This document shows positions 1 through 13,909 of a stretch of 64,000 nucleotides of DNA, one piece after another. Source of the DNA: Onchocerca lupi (lineage: Eukaryota; Nematoda; Chromadorea; Rhabditida; Onchocercidae); NCBI GenBank assembly GCA_028564675.1, contig JAOVVO010000293.1, positions 1-64,000 on the forward strand. The letters are read 5' to 3'. Position 1 is the first letter of the stretch. The number at the start of each line of letters is the position of its first letter. The notes beneath the pieces are model-generated. The model worked only from the letters and a program-made list of their open reading frames with translations, did no database searches and had not been told where the DNA came from. A program made the position numbers and the translations under genes.

Positions 1-459
1 AAATTTATATATATATATATATATATATAAATGTATGTTTGTTATTCATTTTTAACAACGTTTCAAATTTTTCACCAATTAATTTGAAATTTTTATACAA
101 CGTTGCATTCGAATAGGCGCATATTTCAGAACTTTCGAAGATTTAAGATTTTGAATAAACGAACATTTACATTTTTATTTCTACGGACTAATGGACCAGC
201 CATACTTCGCGTATATATATATATATATATAGAATTCTCAGCTGGTAAATATATTAAAAAATTTTCCTGCTGAAATGCAATTTAAAGATTTCAGTCCATA
301 TTCGATTTACTAGCCAGTTTTAAAGTCTCTCTAATTTTATCGAATGAAGAGATCTTCTTATTTATCTTTTATAAATCCAAAAAAAAAAATAATAATAATA
401 ATAATAATCGGAGGAAAAATTTCCATTCGAAAAAATTGAGAGAGTTTATTTAAGTTTAC
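1..459. other. Intron or 3' flank of the cadherin gene
   Basis: AT-rich sequence with two (AT)n tracts and an (AAT)n tract near 387-408. The last recognisable cadherin exon ends at 460 in a good GT donor (gtaaac on the minus strand), so the gene should continue toward lower coordinates, probably beyond position 1. No further exon could be recognised here. Confidence 0.5.
6..29. repeat. (AT)n microsatellite
   Basis: An alternating AT tract of about 24 bases. A second one lies at 212-231. Both fall in the 3' part of the cadherin locus, downstream of the last exon I can place. Confidence 0.9.
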
Positions 460-3400
460 CTCGATAAAGAATTGAAGTACAAATTCGTGCTTGATTGGAA
501 ATGAATTTTTTTCTGAATTGAAAGCAACAACAGAAATTGATAGATAATTCATAGTTTCATAATCTATCTTCGATGCAACGAAAACTTCACCAGACGGAAG
601 AATTTGAATTGGATAATTTTGCGGAAGTCCCGAAGTTCGAAATTCAAAACGTTGCGTTATATTTTTAGGTGCTAGATTACTTATAATTGTTCCCAAAAAT
701 ATATTTTCTGGTATCGATAATGCAATTGCTGGAGGGAATGAGTAGGTCTGAAATAAAAATTGCCCATTTCTGATTCAAATTGATTTGAATTAATTGAAAA
801 TCTTACAGAGATTTTATGATGTAGGAAGAATTGATGATAAGAGACAAAGGATACTTCCCATTGCTTACAATATCAAAATTAAGATGTATCTCAGTATCTG
901 TTATCATCACTAATGTATAAATTCTCGGTTATAATTTTAAAATTCATCAAAATCCGTAAGAAATCCAAGTTAGATGATGGAAATTTGCAAGTGTAGAAGT
1001 AAGTTACTTCAAGTGTTTTTTAAATCATGATCAGTCGAAGAAAAACTTTCCTCATTTGGCGCGAACTCACTTCTCATAAATTAAGCAAATTTGAGCCTGG
1101 TACGGCATGTTTACGAAATTGAACTACTATACTTGCAATAAAAAAATGACATAATAATCAATCATCAGGAAATTTGACTGTAATTGGCTTTTAAATTATA
1201 ATTATAACTTTTGGCCAAGAAAGTTTAAATGTAAAACAGTGCCATTATTTTAAGATGCTTACTGTTTCATCATCGTTGATCTCTACAGCAACTCTGATTG
1301 TACTATGTCTTGATTGTTCACCGCCATCAGTTGCTGTCGCATGAAATTGTATTTGATTCAAGCCGTTAGGAAATTTTAGCAGTCGTACAATACCCGTTTC
1401 GGAATCAATGCCGAAAAAACTACTGTTGATACTGTATGTGATCCGACCATTGCGACCGTAATCTGGATCGTGACACGGTAATCGAAACAGTTCTGCACCA
1501 ATTCCTATCGATCGAGAATTAATAACAAACTGAGCTGTTCCATCAAAATCAAAAATCGGAGAATTATCATTCTGATCAAGAATTTTCAATGTTCCTTGAT
1601 GCATTGCGGTCGACCATTCACTATCCGCATAAATTGTGAAACCAATTCTAGGCTCTATTTCGCGATCAAATGATCGACGAGCTCGTAATTCACCCGTCAA
1701 TTCATTAATTAGCAAATCAGTGGTGTTGATACGATAACGAACATTTTCCTATAATTTTTTGAATGGGATTTCTTATTGAAAAATAGATTTTTGGAACTTT
1801 GTATTATGCCAAAATTTTAACCAAATATATTACAAAATACTGTATTAATTCAGTCCCTTTCATTTACAAGAAATATGTTACAATTTATACAGTAAGCAAA
1901 TATTGATACAGAAGCCCAACTCACTGAACTAAAGAGATTTCAAATAATTAGCAGCTTGTTTATACTGTACTCAGAAACCGCAGTATTAAAAAATACCGTA
2001 GTATACTCAAAAAGTACTGTAATATTAAGTATGAAATTTTATTCTAATTGATACATCCGATTTTTTTTAAGGCATAAACTCCGTCATAATAACTTACAAG
2101 CGATGAGTGCACAGAAAAAGTTGCCAAGATTTTTTCCGGTGATGAATTCTCGCTGATTTCAATGGACCAGTTATTCGTTGCGCTAAATTTCGGTACTTGA
2201 AGCATACTGTCCAACAACCATATATGTACGGTAGCATTGTTACGCGATAAACGACCACCGTTATCTTTTGCACCCACAGTGATCTGAAGAGATATGGCAT
2301 CACAATTACAATTATTTATTTCTTGATTTTCTGATTGAGATGACGAATTAAATGTAAGACAGATGGATAGAAGTACTAACTTCCATTTTCCGTTCAAAGT
2401 TAAGTAAATCAGCATATATGGCTAGACGTATTCTTCCAGTTTTATGATCCATTGCTAAGAAATTCGGAACAGAATGATAAAATAGATATGATATTTGAGC
2501 AAATTTTGGGCCATCGTCATCAAATGCCTCCAGCTGTACCAGATGAGTATCCGGTGGATCACCTCGTATAATGTAACCGTGATATTCAAATTGAGCAAAA
2601 TATGGATCATTGTCATTTACATCCTGAAAGAGATGAAAATACCAATATCTGAAAGGTGAAAAGTTGAAAATAATACAATTCTGCACCAAAGCGCGAATAA
2701 TTTTTTGAATTACTTGAGCTACTGATTATCCGTCTTTTAAAAAAAAAAAAATAACAATGATTAGTTGGTAATTACCGTTTTCCCACAAGACTAGATTCTA
2801 GAAATCAAGAAACAATATAAATGCAAAATATGTTATTATATAAAATTAGTGAGAGAAGTATGCAAAAAAAAAAAAACGAACTAAAACGTTAATGATAAGT
2901 GGGACTGAGGAACTCTGTGATGGATTGCCGTGATCGACAGCGATTACAGTAATTTTATGTTGTTTTTTGATTTCTCGATCAAGCTTTGTACGTAGTAATA
3001 TTTCTCCAGAAGATTCTTTGATCATAAATAATTGCTCCTTAGAAAGATCTTCTATGCTGTACGAAATAACACTGTTATTTCCATGATCCTAAATATCGGC
3101 TAATTTTAAGAACTAGAAAAGAAAATTATTTTTTACGAGAAATTTTTTCATATTATTTCTTGGCAATATTCCAACAATTTTCATCATCTAATCAAATGAT
3201 ATTTCCAATATTGTCACTAATACTATGACATGTTAAAATCGGAGAAAAATCTCACCTTATCAGTTGCAAAAACTTTAAAAATGACGGTAAGTGATGGAGT
3301 ACTTTCCGATATTTCAATTTCATAAAAAGGCAAGGAAAATTGCGGCTTGTGATCATTTATATCGATAATCGATACTTGAATTATGCAGATCGAGAATTTA

Positions 3401-6400
3401 TCACTGGGTGCAGCTTTTCGTACTATTATTTCAAATTTATAATTCCATTTCGTATGATTTGGCCATGCATTGGAAAGTGTCACGATGCCTATCGATTATT
3501 TCAATTACTCAAATGTTCAGGATACTTTCTTAATTGAAATATTCTTAATTGAAATATTTTATGAAATATTTAAAATAATTTAGAATATTTTTTTTAAATA
3601 CTTTTAAATATTTTCAAATTAAATATTTTCTTCCTTATCTGTTTCCTCTAACGTTCATTTAATGATAATACAAGAAACCAGCATTTTCATTACTAAAATA
3701 TTGGGCGTTCGAGCTCCAATATTTAACTTTCCAATTTTGTATCTTCATTGCTAATTTTTACTAAGCTAAAAAGGAACCAAAACTGGAAGAAGTGATCGGT
3801 AATTTATTCATTTATTGAATTCTATCGTGCTTACTTATCAAATCGGTCAAACAGGAAAGTCGAAATCAGAATTTCACCTGTATTTTTGCCAACTAAAAAT
3901 AGCTCATCATTTTCAACATCCTCAACAATTGAAAAATGCAAATCTTTCTCAGCAGAGGCTTGAACTGCAGCAACAAATGACCCAACTGGCGAAGTTTCAA
4001 AAATATCAACTTTTATCAATTTTTCTTTAAGCACTGGAGCGGTATCATTTAATTTCCTAACAAAAATCTGAAACGAATATTCAGTTATTTAAAATTTCTC
4101 AAGTTTATATTGTCTATTTATACTTTTAATCTAATTTATATTTTTTATTGCCAAAATTGCTGCTGGTAATTTGCTAATTTACTAAATTACTAATTACTAT
4201 TGGCGATAACATAACAATTTTTTCTATGATCATCAGTAATTTGTATTTCAAAATTTTCAAATGATTTATGGTTTTTTTCTTTATATTTCATGTTTAAAAA
4301 ATCATTTCGATTGTTTTTCAAATTATCATTAATTTCCAGATTACTTTCATTAGCTTCCAAATTACGATTTTCATCCGTTGACAACCCATTGAGGCAAGTC
4401 TCACCTGCCTCATAACCTCGCCTTACCTGTCGTAATTATGAAAAAGAAATCTTCGTTTTGATTTATATAATTCCAAAGTACCAACCTTCAGATCGCGTTC
4501 CAAAGAACGAGGTGGTACACCATCATCTATTGCATAAATTTTGAGCAAAAATTGTTCGATCGGCTCATCCACTAATCGGTTTTGTCGTAAAATACCGTAA
4601 TTTTTACCACTTTCTAGTCGAAAATAGTTCTCATCGTTACCAGCAATTATGGAAATTTGAATATTTTGCCCATTATCACGATCATTCGCTGTTATCACAA
4701 CAATTGTTGAGCCCACAACTGTTTCTGAACTTATCGATGCAAATTCTGAACCAGCTGGATAAAACCTGTAAAGTAGTTGAAACTTGAAAATAGAATCGAA
4801 ATAATTTTGTAACAATAACAAAAATTTGAAATTAATTACTTGAAATTAATTTCCGGATCATGCAAATTGGTATCTGTGAGATGCACGTAAACCAAAGTGT
4901 GGCCAATTAATTTTGGTTCACCTTGGTCTTCTGCTTCCACCGTCAAAACACACATCCCCGAGCAGTTTCGTAAACAAACATCTTCTAAGCAATTTAGCGC
5001 AGTATACTGTAAAATAATAATTTGAATAGTTTCCGGGCTCAATATTTTTTTGTAGACGGTGGGAAAATGTATTTAAAAGCAAATGTAATCAATTGAATCA
5101 CTGGACTATCTAATATGTTATGTCAATCGACCCAAATAATATTAGATGAAAAAGAGTGAATCAGGAAATGAATTCAGAATCGCCGAAATGTAAAATAAGA
5201 TCCCATTATTGTCATGTACAAATATAATCTATTGATTGATTTAGCAAATATTTAATTTTTTTGAAAAATGAAACTTTCTGCAAAGCACGAAGTTTGCTAA
5301 CAAAAATTTGATCACTCTTTCTACCTGAATACTTATTGCGCCCGTGTCACGATCAATCCGGAAATATTCGGAAGGATTCATTGTAAGACGGTAGTTGATA
5401 CGACCGTTATTACCGGCATCTGCATCAGTAGCTTCAACTCGTAATAATGTTGCGTCAGATAATATCGATCTATTCAATTGGATATCGTAACGTGATTGAC
5501 GAAATATTGGTGGGTTGTCATTTGCGTCTAATACGTTTACGTAGACTATACAATAGCCTGAGCTTAAATAAATTTAATCTTTAAACTGATGATATTAATT
5601 ATTCGACATTAATTACAGTATTAATTATTCCCTAGTCTTTGAAATTGAGAATATTAGTTATTTGAATTACACAAAAAATGTTCTTTCAATGAGATTAGAA
5701 TCTAAAAGATATTTCTCATAGCAACATTTTCTTTAGTATTCGAAAAGACAAATCAATAACTGTATTCATTCATTTCCAAATATTTGACTGCAAAGAAGTT
5801 TCTTGAGATCAAGAAAACTTTCTGTAACCTCGATGATGATTAGCAAATAAACTAAAATAGCTGAATCCATCGAATGAATTTCTGACTATTTCGTATCATA
5901 AAATTAAAAGTTGAACAATAACCGTGGTGGATTGCCTCCATCATAAGCAGAAATATTGAGAATGAACAGATCTTTCGTCTCACGATCCAATTTTGCTAGC
6001 AATTCAATTAGCAAAATGTCGCCACCACTATTGTTCGAAGATCGTACTAATGTGAAAAATTCTTCTCCATACTGAAAAAAGATCTACGAGATATCTGAAT
6101 CTCAAAATTTGCAAGATCTTCCAGAAAATCAACTAACTTTAAGTTCATAATTTGCAATTGTCCCATTTTCAGCTAAATCCGGATCATTCGCTGCTTGTAA
6201 ACGTATCCGACTACCAATAACCGCTGATTCGACAATTGAAACATTCTAGAAAGTAAATGAGATATATGAAATTATAGTTATAAAGATTTCCTCTGAGAGA
6301 ATATTAGAGAAAATTTCCTTATTCAATTATTTAGAAAAGTGCAATGTTTACACACTTTAAATTCAAATATTTCGCAAAATTTACTTGATTTTGCACTGAT

Positions 6401-7994
6401 TTCAATCTGATTTATGTTACATTTTGCACTGATTTTAATCTGATTTATGTTACGATAACACGACTTATCAGACATTATTAAACCAGATTGGCAGGAAACG
6501 AAGAAATTTGAGAATTAAATATGCATCATAAATTCATGAATTCTGGACACCTGCAGCAATAACCATTATCTCAACCTACTATTCCATTCTCACTAATTAT
6601 CCCTATTTTAGATCTCTGCAATTATGAAGCATGCTCCGTTTTGATGAATCTGAATTACATAATTAACATTTCCCATCACTAGTCGTTCTCTGATACACAG
6701 AGGTAAATTTATCACCCATAAATCATTCTGCGAAAAGTGATTTAATCGTAATGTTTTCGAGCTTTTTACTTATGCAAAAGAAATATTTATAAGATTTTCG
6801 ATGATTTGCTTTGAATCATTTTGACACTGCAGAAGATCAATTAAATCCTAGCTATCAGTAGTTATCAAACTAGCATCTCATACTTCGCGAAACATGCTAT
6901 TGAATTACTTTTTCTTGAACTCCAGAAAATAGCTACTGAAATGCAATCATTTCTTATAATTTGTTTTTAACATGTAAAAAAAAAATTGAAAAACCGTGAT
7001 ACAGTGATCAATAAATATTATTGAATTTCTTCCCAATATTTTAAAAAAATATATTGATTTTCTCGAGTGAAAAAGATCAAAAACTGATCAAAAATTCAAT
7101 ATTTAATTATGAATTAAAATCAGAAATTTAATATTTTTTTCAGTTTAACATCTCCAATGATTTTTGAAATTCGAAATTGTGATAATCGTAAGTGCATAAA
7201 TTATCAAAATGGCCAACAATCTTCTCACAATCAATAACGATGATTATCTTTATTTTTATCACTTGATCTGCTCTGATAATGCGAAAAGTGCAGAATCCAT
7301 GACGAATAATAAATCTGATGGTAAATCAAACCAACCATATATTTTGATGGGAACGTTGGGCTATTGTCGTTTATATCGAGTACATTAATTCGAATTGCAA
7401 TTATTGTCGTCGATTCGGCAGTTAAAATCAAAATAATTGTTCCATTCGATGCGATTGTTTCTCGATCCAGTGGTGCAGAAATACGAACTTCACCAGTTTC
7501 AATATCCACTGATGCAAACTGATTATGGCCATTTAATCGATAACTGAGGTTTGATTGCAACGCAATTTTACCCACCAATGTACCTTCCGGGATATCTTGA
7601 AGAAATAGCAATATAAAATATCTCACAAAAAGAGAATTAAAATCATTACTTCTAAATTCACTTTCATAATTATAATTTAATCTTGGCATTAAATCACAAA
7701 TCGGTTATCTTTTGATTCACCTTATATTCAGTTCTGAGGTTTCGATCGAAATTTTAAAAATTTTTTAAAAAAGAAATTTAAAAAATGCAGATTGCATGTA
7801 TGAAACAAGAAAATTAGTTGGAAATGCTAAAAGCTATTGTAGTAATCACTATATTAGCACTTTTATTCATATTTTTTTCAATAAGAAAAAAAAAAGATAC
7901 CTTCTCTAACTTCAAAGTCGAAAATTTGTTCTGAGAATAAACGAATGGGAATGATCAGATAGAAAAGCAGAGGTATTTGAAAAGCACATCGCAT
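460..7994 (-). CDS. Large cadherin, N-terminal part (3' partial)
   Basis: Calcium-dependent cell-surface adhesion protein. Minus-strand exons, 5' to 3': 7994-7901, 7595-7336, 6245-6138, 6071-5923, 5562-5325, 5006-4840, 4765-4486, 4067-3878, 3488-3256, 3088-2888, 2623-2381, 2283-2098, 1748-1263, 747-460. All junction phases agree and give 1041 codons without a stop. The start was chosen because exon 1 encodes a typical signal peptide (MRCAFQIPLLFYLIIP...) and then enters the first repeat at DIPEGTLVG. About nine tandem cadherin repeats follow, recognised by Ca-binding motifs: DINDNSP, DANDNPP, DADAGNNG, DRDTG, DINDHKP, DVNDNDP, DQNDNSP and several LDRE. One repeat carries an unusual four-cysteine insert (exon at 5006-4840). 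No transmembrane segment has been reached, so the C-terminus lies outside. The sequence around HDPEINFKFYPAG recalls Dachsous/protocadherin-type repeats, but orthology (for example to nematode cdh-1 or cdh-4) is not settled. Confidence 0.85.
6389..6453. repeat. 33-bp tandem duplication in a cadherin intron
   Basis: The segment beginning TTTTGCACTGATTT is present twice with a period of 33 bases and about one mismatch (TTTCAATC against TTTTAATC). It lies in the 1.1 kb second intron of the cadherin gene (6246-7335). Confidence 0.85.
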
Positions 7995-9639
7995 TCCACA
8001 AAACTTAATTAACAAACATTTTCTATCGAAATAAATTTAAAAAAAAAAAAAAAAAACAGTGAAGCAAATTATAAAATGTAAATTTGGCTACAAAATTGCT
8101 AAAAATAAGTTGTTTGATAGTTTAATGATTTAATGAAGATAATTTTTTGAAGCAAGAAATATTTTTCCATATTTTTCTTCTACTTTCCTCATATCATCTC
8201 ATTTTTTGACATGAATGTATTTATGAAATTTTCATCCAGATTATTCGTCATTGAAATAAGAAGGTGAAAAGTGTGTCAGCAGAGTAGACATGGTGAATAA
8301 ATTATTTTGAAAATTTATCTATTTGTAAATATAATCTGAAATTTCGAAAAATAAATAAAAGCGAAGATCCAAAAAAAAAAAAAAAAGAGAAAAAATACTG
8401 GAATTTCAAAAATCCAAGATTCTAAGTAGAAAATGTATGAGATTCTACAAGTTTTGATAAGGAAAATATATGAAAAAAATATATTAAAAAATTATCAAAA
8501 AATTATTGAAAATTTGCATGAAATTATCAAAAAATTATTAAGAATTGATTACTCAAAATAGCCAACATGGAACGAATAATTCAAAAATATGGATTGTGAA
8601 CTATCCAAATGACATTTTCAAAAAAAAGAAAAAGAAATTGAATTATTGCTCAAGGATGCATAATCTGTCAAAATAGAAAATAATTATATTCAATTACTAG
8701 ATTCTTCTGTTTGATGTCGTTCTATTAGAAGTTTTCGACTTCGTTTACTTGAACGATTTTTTGGCCCGAATTGTTTACTGACAAATATATTGAAAAACTA
8801 CTCACATTTACTTACCCTTATTTTACACTTTAATTATGCTTAAGACAAAATTAAGAAATAAGACGATCGTGAGTTAAGAAGTCATAATTTCTCGGTATAA
8901 TTTCCTGTTTGGAGAACAAAAAGGAATGGAAAAAAAAAGTAAACAAATAAACTTTCCATTTGATACTGAAATTGTGCTTTCTACACAAACAAATAATCTA
9001 ATTCTTTTCATAAATAAATGATCAAAAATGGCATCCAACACTTTTTTTTTCCGAGTGAGGAAAGATGAAGATTCTGAACGATCGGATGAAATATGAAAGG
9101 ATGGAGATCAGTAGATGATGATGATAGATGTCGGCGAATAATGACACGCATATGTAATCTAATCGTATAATCATGGAACAAACTTAAATGACGTGTCGAT
9201 GAACTATTTCAAATTCTTTCAAAGAATGAATAATCAAATAATGAAATCTTAATAAATAATCTTAATAAAAGTAAAATTTGCTTACCGTATCGAAGCAAGT
9301 TTGCAAATGAGTTACGGCCTGGCTATCAGTATTAAAAGAATAAAGATCAATCTTTTATCGACAATAATTCAGCTTATTTTGAAGTGAAGTAATTAGCTAA
9401 TGGGTAATCATCACAATGATCGTTTGCTTGATCGTGGAAATTTTGTAGTAGTAATCAGTCTGGTTCAAAAATCACCTGAAGAAGAAAAGATATCAATTCG
9501 TTGTTTCTGATTAGAATCTTCTTGGCTTATTAGAAGAATTGATAAGAAATCGCGACATTATCACTCAATCCCGTGATGAAAATAATTTTTGAAATGAATA
9601 TCAACTGAGAGAAACTGCTGCTGCCTAAGGTAAACTAAT

Positions 9640-9860
9640 TTAATATTCCCAGCACAGGTAGGCGGTCGGGTAAGCTGGGCGGATTCGAAACAGGTGACCA
9701 TTGGGCGTGGTCTCCTATCATCCACAGTAGATGTCCTTCCTCAGGCTGTTAACAAAGGTCAGAGTATATTTCACATAAATAGAAGGCGAGAAATGTCACT
9801 TGTAAAGATGACCTTCGAACTGCTGTGGGGATGGATGCCGGTATCGAAATATTTCCGGTG
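9640..9860. other. GC-richer island in AT-rich spacer
   Basis: This stretch is clearly more GC-rich than its surroundings (for example GGTAGGCGGTCGGGTAAGC). It contains an 87-codon plus-strand frame with no recognisable domain. It could be a promoter or 5' noncoding exon of the upstream, minus-strand cadherin gene, or a conserved noncoding element. No function can be read from the sequence. Confidence 0.35.
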
Positions 9861-10290
9861 TCGAACACTTGAGATGTTGATAATACTCCTCATTATCAGC
9901 ATTGAAAAAACTTGCAAGAATTTGCATAATAATAATTGGAAAAATAGAACTTGTTGAGTTTTACGAGAACTCTACAAACTATGAATCAATCATACATACC
10001 TTATTCTATCGCCAGAAAATTTCGATGATTTCCACCTTTTTATTATTTGACAAATGTAATTATCATTGTCAGCAGTGTGAAGAGCTGAATGGAATTAGTG
10101 AAGTGGTCTCGAGTAGTCTCGAGATGAAGTGTGAAGAGTTTGCTTCCACAACTAGATTTTAGGCCCAATTTCATGAACAATTATTCTCAGAACGGTCATC
10201 ATTTGCAAATAGTTTCATAATTTGTATTCTGAATCTAAAACTTGTTTCAAATTTCAAGTCATAATTAAACAAGTAATATTTCTTTATTAC

Positions 10291-10480
10291 TTGAGTAATT
10301 AATTAATTTATTCTTCGCCTTCCTATGTTTACAATTATCTATAGAATATTCTTGTCCCTTTTTTTTCTCAATGAAACAAATATTTGAGTAATTAATTAAT
10401 TTATTCTTCTCTTTCCTATGTTTACTATTATCTCACAGAATGCTCTTATTTATCCTTCCTTTCTCAATGAAACAAAAAAA
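10291..10480. repeat. Diverged 93-bp tandem repeat
   Basis: Two copies start at 10291 and 10384 with TTGAGTAATTAATTAATTTA. Both continue through CCTATGTTTAC and end near TTTCTCAATGAAACAAA, with scattered substitutions and small indels. Confidence 0.8.
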
Positions 10481-13442
10481 TCAATCAATGATTTTTATTA
10501 CATTAGTGAATAATTTTCAATGAACTTTTTTCTAATCTTTCAGCAACTTATTAACACAGATGCAACAGTTAAAAAAATTTTTTTTGCAATCACTTTTATA
10601 TCGGACTGGTTTTTAATAAAAATTTCAAGTTTTAATCTTTAAATTTAATTCTGCTCAATCAATGCTTTCAAAATGATGGAAATTTCAGAGATGCCGTCAT
10701 AAATGAAATTAATTCTATCATTCAATGATCGTACTTAGTTTTGTGTTCGAATGTCTAAATCGGAATTGGTTAAAATATTTTCATTATCTTTCCTTTGAAG
10801 CCAGTTTTTTGGAAAATTTAATTATACGAGATATAGAGGGTTGCTGAAGGCTTGTGAAATTATTGATCAAATTATCATCTTTCCAGCTATAAATATAAAT
10901 AAATTGAATAAATGCCATTTATAATATTCGTCTTATCTGTAAATAATATTCAGCAAAAAAAAAGAAAAAAAAACTAATTACTAATTACTTTTTGATGAAT
11001 CAATGCGGAAGAGGACCTAAAATTTAAAAATCTGAAAGCAGAATCTAAGAAATCATAATTTAAATGAAATTTATAAATTTTAAACCCAAGAAATCCATAT
11101 AATTGAACAGAATTCCCTCACAAAATGAGACAGCTCGATTATTGTCTGAAATGCGACTTCGACCTAAAATGTAGCAAGAAAATAAAAAATTCGTCATTTT
11201 TTTTGGAAGAGAAAAAAAGAAGAGGAATAAGGAAGAGTAAGCTTTATAATTTTAATCGGAAACTCGATTTCCTAGATTTTTCAATAAAATTTTCAAAACT
11301 TTCAGTCGTTTTTCTTTTCTTCTTTTGTTATCAACAAGAATGCAGAAAACAACGTTGCATCGTTCGTCCTACTCGGTTTGTTGCTGCTGCTCGAATTGCC
11401 GATTCGTTCCAATGTATCAACAAATCCAAGGACGAAAACTCATTTTTTTCCTCAATATTTGTGGAATTCCTCTTCTTCTAGTAGAAAAAATTGCGAATAT
11501 CAACACGAAAAAAGAAAAAATTGGGAATTCAACTAAAAAATATCAGTCTCTTACAACAAAGTTTCTTTCAAATAACACATCAAAATTTTCTTTCGAAATC
11601 TATCGTTTTTGTCAATAATCATGATGATAATTTGCTGAGTTATACTGATATTGGATGCTGTTCATAATTATCATTGTCAGTGATCTATGTTTAGAATTTA
11701 AAATAATATGCAAATATTGAAACACACATATTTAGGATGAAGGCTAGCCAGACAAAACGAAGTATAACTCTGAGTAGGATCAATTAACTCCATCATGGCA
11801 TAAAACTTCATGCATCGTTTTTTCGATGATAATATGATCCCATCCAAATGAACCGATTTGCCGGTTTTGATGTTTATTTCATTTTTTGATTACATATATA
11901 TGCATTGAAATCCAAAAAATGAAAAGAAAAACCCATTTTTGCATTAATTTGTGCAAATAAATTTGTCACCTTTTTCCTCCCTCTTGCACTTCTTCATTTG
12001 TTTCAGTTTAGATATTCAGATATTTGATGTCAACAATTCTAGTAAATCTGACCTATTAGTTTTGACAAGAATATGGGAGCGGGGCTGCGAGGGAAAAATA
12101 AAATCATGAATTTGCAATGATCTTAAACTTTTGAAAAGATGAACCTTTGTGAATTTAAAGTGCATTGTGTGAATATGGAAATGTTAACTTCCAAAACATT
12201 ATAACTATTTCGAAAACGATGAGTGGTTCAGAGCAGCAAATAAAATAATTGGCAATTTCGGCATTTGAGAATAACGAAACAGCATGACAGGCACCATTTT
12301 ACCAAATATTTTCAGTAATAAAACAGATATGGATTTTTCAAGTGCCATGGATTTTTTTTTCAGATTCTTAAAAATGATAATTCTCTCTCAAATTTAAGCA
12401 AATTTTCATTTTTTTTTCTTTTTTTTGTTTGTTGAAATTAGCATTCTGATGGTCCTTCTGACTACCTTTCTCTTATAACTGGCATTATGGTGATCCAAGA
12501 AATTTCATTTCTGGACTACCATAGAATTGAAAAGAAAAATATAAATTAGCTCTATAAATCTTTTGATTCTTGTTCTCTAAATTTGCAACTTTCAATTCTT
12601 TTGTTTTCCTTTTAATTAATACCCCAAATCTTCTTGAATAGAAGCAGATAAAATCAAAATTCGAGTCGGAACAACGAGAGTGCACAATTTCATTCCGGAA
12701 AAAGTGGAATGTATCAGCAAGGTCACATTTTTATCCCTTTGCCATAATTCTATTATATCTTTCCGCATCAATATTATCGAACTTTTCTATAATCAAATTC
12801 ATAAATGTACAAAATTTACACATTTTTATATCAATTTCTTTGAAATGCACTTGAAATCAAAGCCACAGTTTGCAAACCGCTAATCATACAGATATTCATT
12901 ATAATTTTGCAAATTTCTAATTATTGCTTCAGAAGCAAACGTACATGAAAGAAAATTGAATACCAGAAAGTTATAGGTTAAGTCAACTTTACCGAAGTCA
13001 AAAGAAACTTCACATAATGAATTCGAAAATGATTCATTTTGATTCAGTAAAAGGGAAAAGAGGAATGCTGATATGCAAATCAAAAAAAAATTTTTTTTTG
13101 CAACTAATTAATTAATCAAGTGGTGAATCAGAACTATTGACAGGTAATCAAAAATTCACTGATGCGTATAGCGAAAACGAGTCGTTCCTTTTTTTTTTGC
13201 GCTGCACTGCATGCAAAATCCACTACTAGCAACGCTTATTTGCCACTTGCCATTCGTGCAGCAAAAGGAAGATGGCAGCAGAAAGGTAAGGAAAGTACAG
13301 AGGTTGTTGCATTCTCGACTTGAGAACTCTCGATTGTGCAAGAAGCATGAAGTGCGCTTGCTTATCGAGAGTCGTGCAATATGTTCGGCATGCCATAGCT
13401 CTACCTCTCATGCACTCTACTTGCACTTTCATAGTGCACACG

Positions 13443-13455
13443 TTCTCGAATATTC
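13443..13455 (+). promoter_or_regulatory. Heat-shock element upstream of HSP70 copy 1
   Basis: TTCtcGAAtaTTC: three alternating inverted nTTCn/nGAAn pentamers with perfect 2-nt spacing, the canonical HSF binding site. It lies 480 bases before the copy 1 start codon. Only one such site was found here, against three at copy 2. Confidence 0.7.
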
Positions 13456-13768
13456 CTTCATCCTCTTAAATATGATTCCCAGTTGTTTTGCTCTCATTTC
13501 TTCATTATCTCCGCTATTTATTCTATAGATTGCTTTCATTTCTATTGTACGCACCGGTTTTTTCCCGTTTGGCGTGAGGCTAGACGTAGACGTAAAGTCC
13601 ACGTCAGATGTTCACTTTCTTTAATTCTCCCCAATGCATTCATTTCACTAACTACGCACTGTTTCTTTGGCAGATTCCTTCCTAACGTAAAAGAGATAGA
13701 ATAAAATGGCTTGAAAGTAATGAATTGAGATATGTGGTTATTGCTTAACTTATAATAAATTCATACTG

Positions 13769-13803
13769 TCACGTCATATTCTTACACGCATCACGTCATA
13801 TTC
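13769..13803 (+). promoter_or_regulatory. Direct repeat of a CRE/UPRE-like motif
   Basis: The 13-mer TCACGTCATATTC occurs at 13769-13781 and again at 13791-13803, exactly 22 bases (about two helical turns) apart. Its reverse complement holds TGACGTG, the core recognised by CREB/ATF and ATF6/XBP1-type bZIP factors. It sits about 130-165 bases before the HSP70 copy 1 start. The regulatory role is inferred. Confidence 0.45.
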
Positions 13804-13909
13804 CTGCATATTAAAACGTACTTTATCTATTGCTGTACAAATTTATTATTCCCAAAAATCTCGAATATTTGATTGTACATTGTAATCTCACATCTCATGT
13901 TCGCCAATG

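Noticed and set aside
3831..3877. Extension of the cadherin exon to a second donor at 3837 (FLFDRFDK frame)
   Set aside because: The donor after AATACAG (3878) gives the proper phase with the next exon and restores the cadherin motif NTGIVTL; the longer exon leads to a stop in the next exon.
11125..11618. Two overlapping plus-strand ORFs of about 100 codons
   Set aside because: Lys/Phe-rich, no conserved motif, no splice partners; typical of AT-rich intergenic sequence.
13211..13704. Overlapping ORFs on both strands upstream of HSP70 copy 1
   Set aside because: Low-complexity, Cys/Ser/His-rich translations with no domain. They cover the heat-shock element and lie in a locally GC-richer promoter region.
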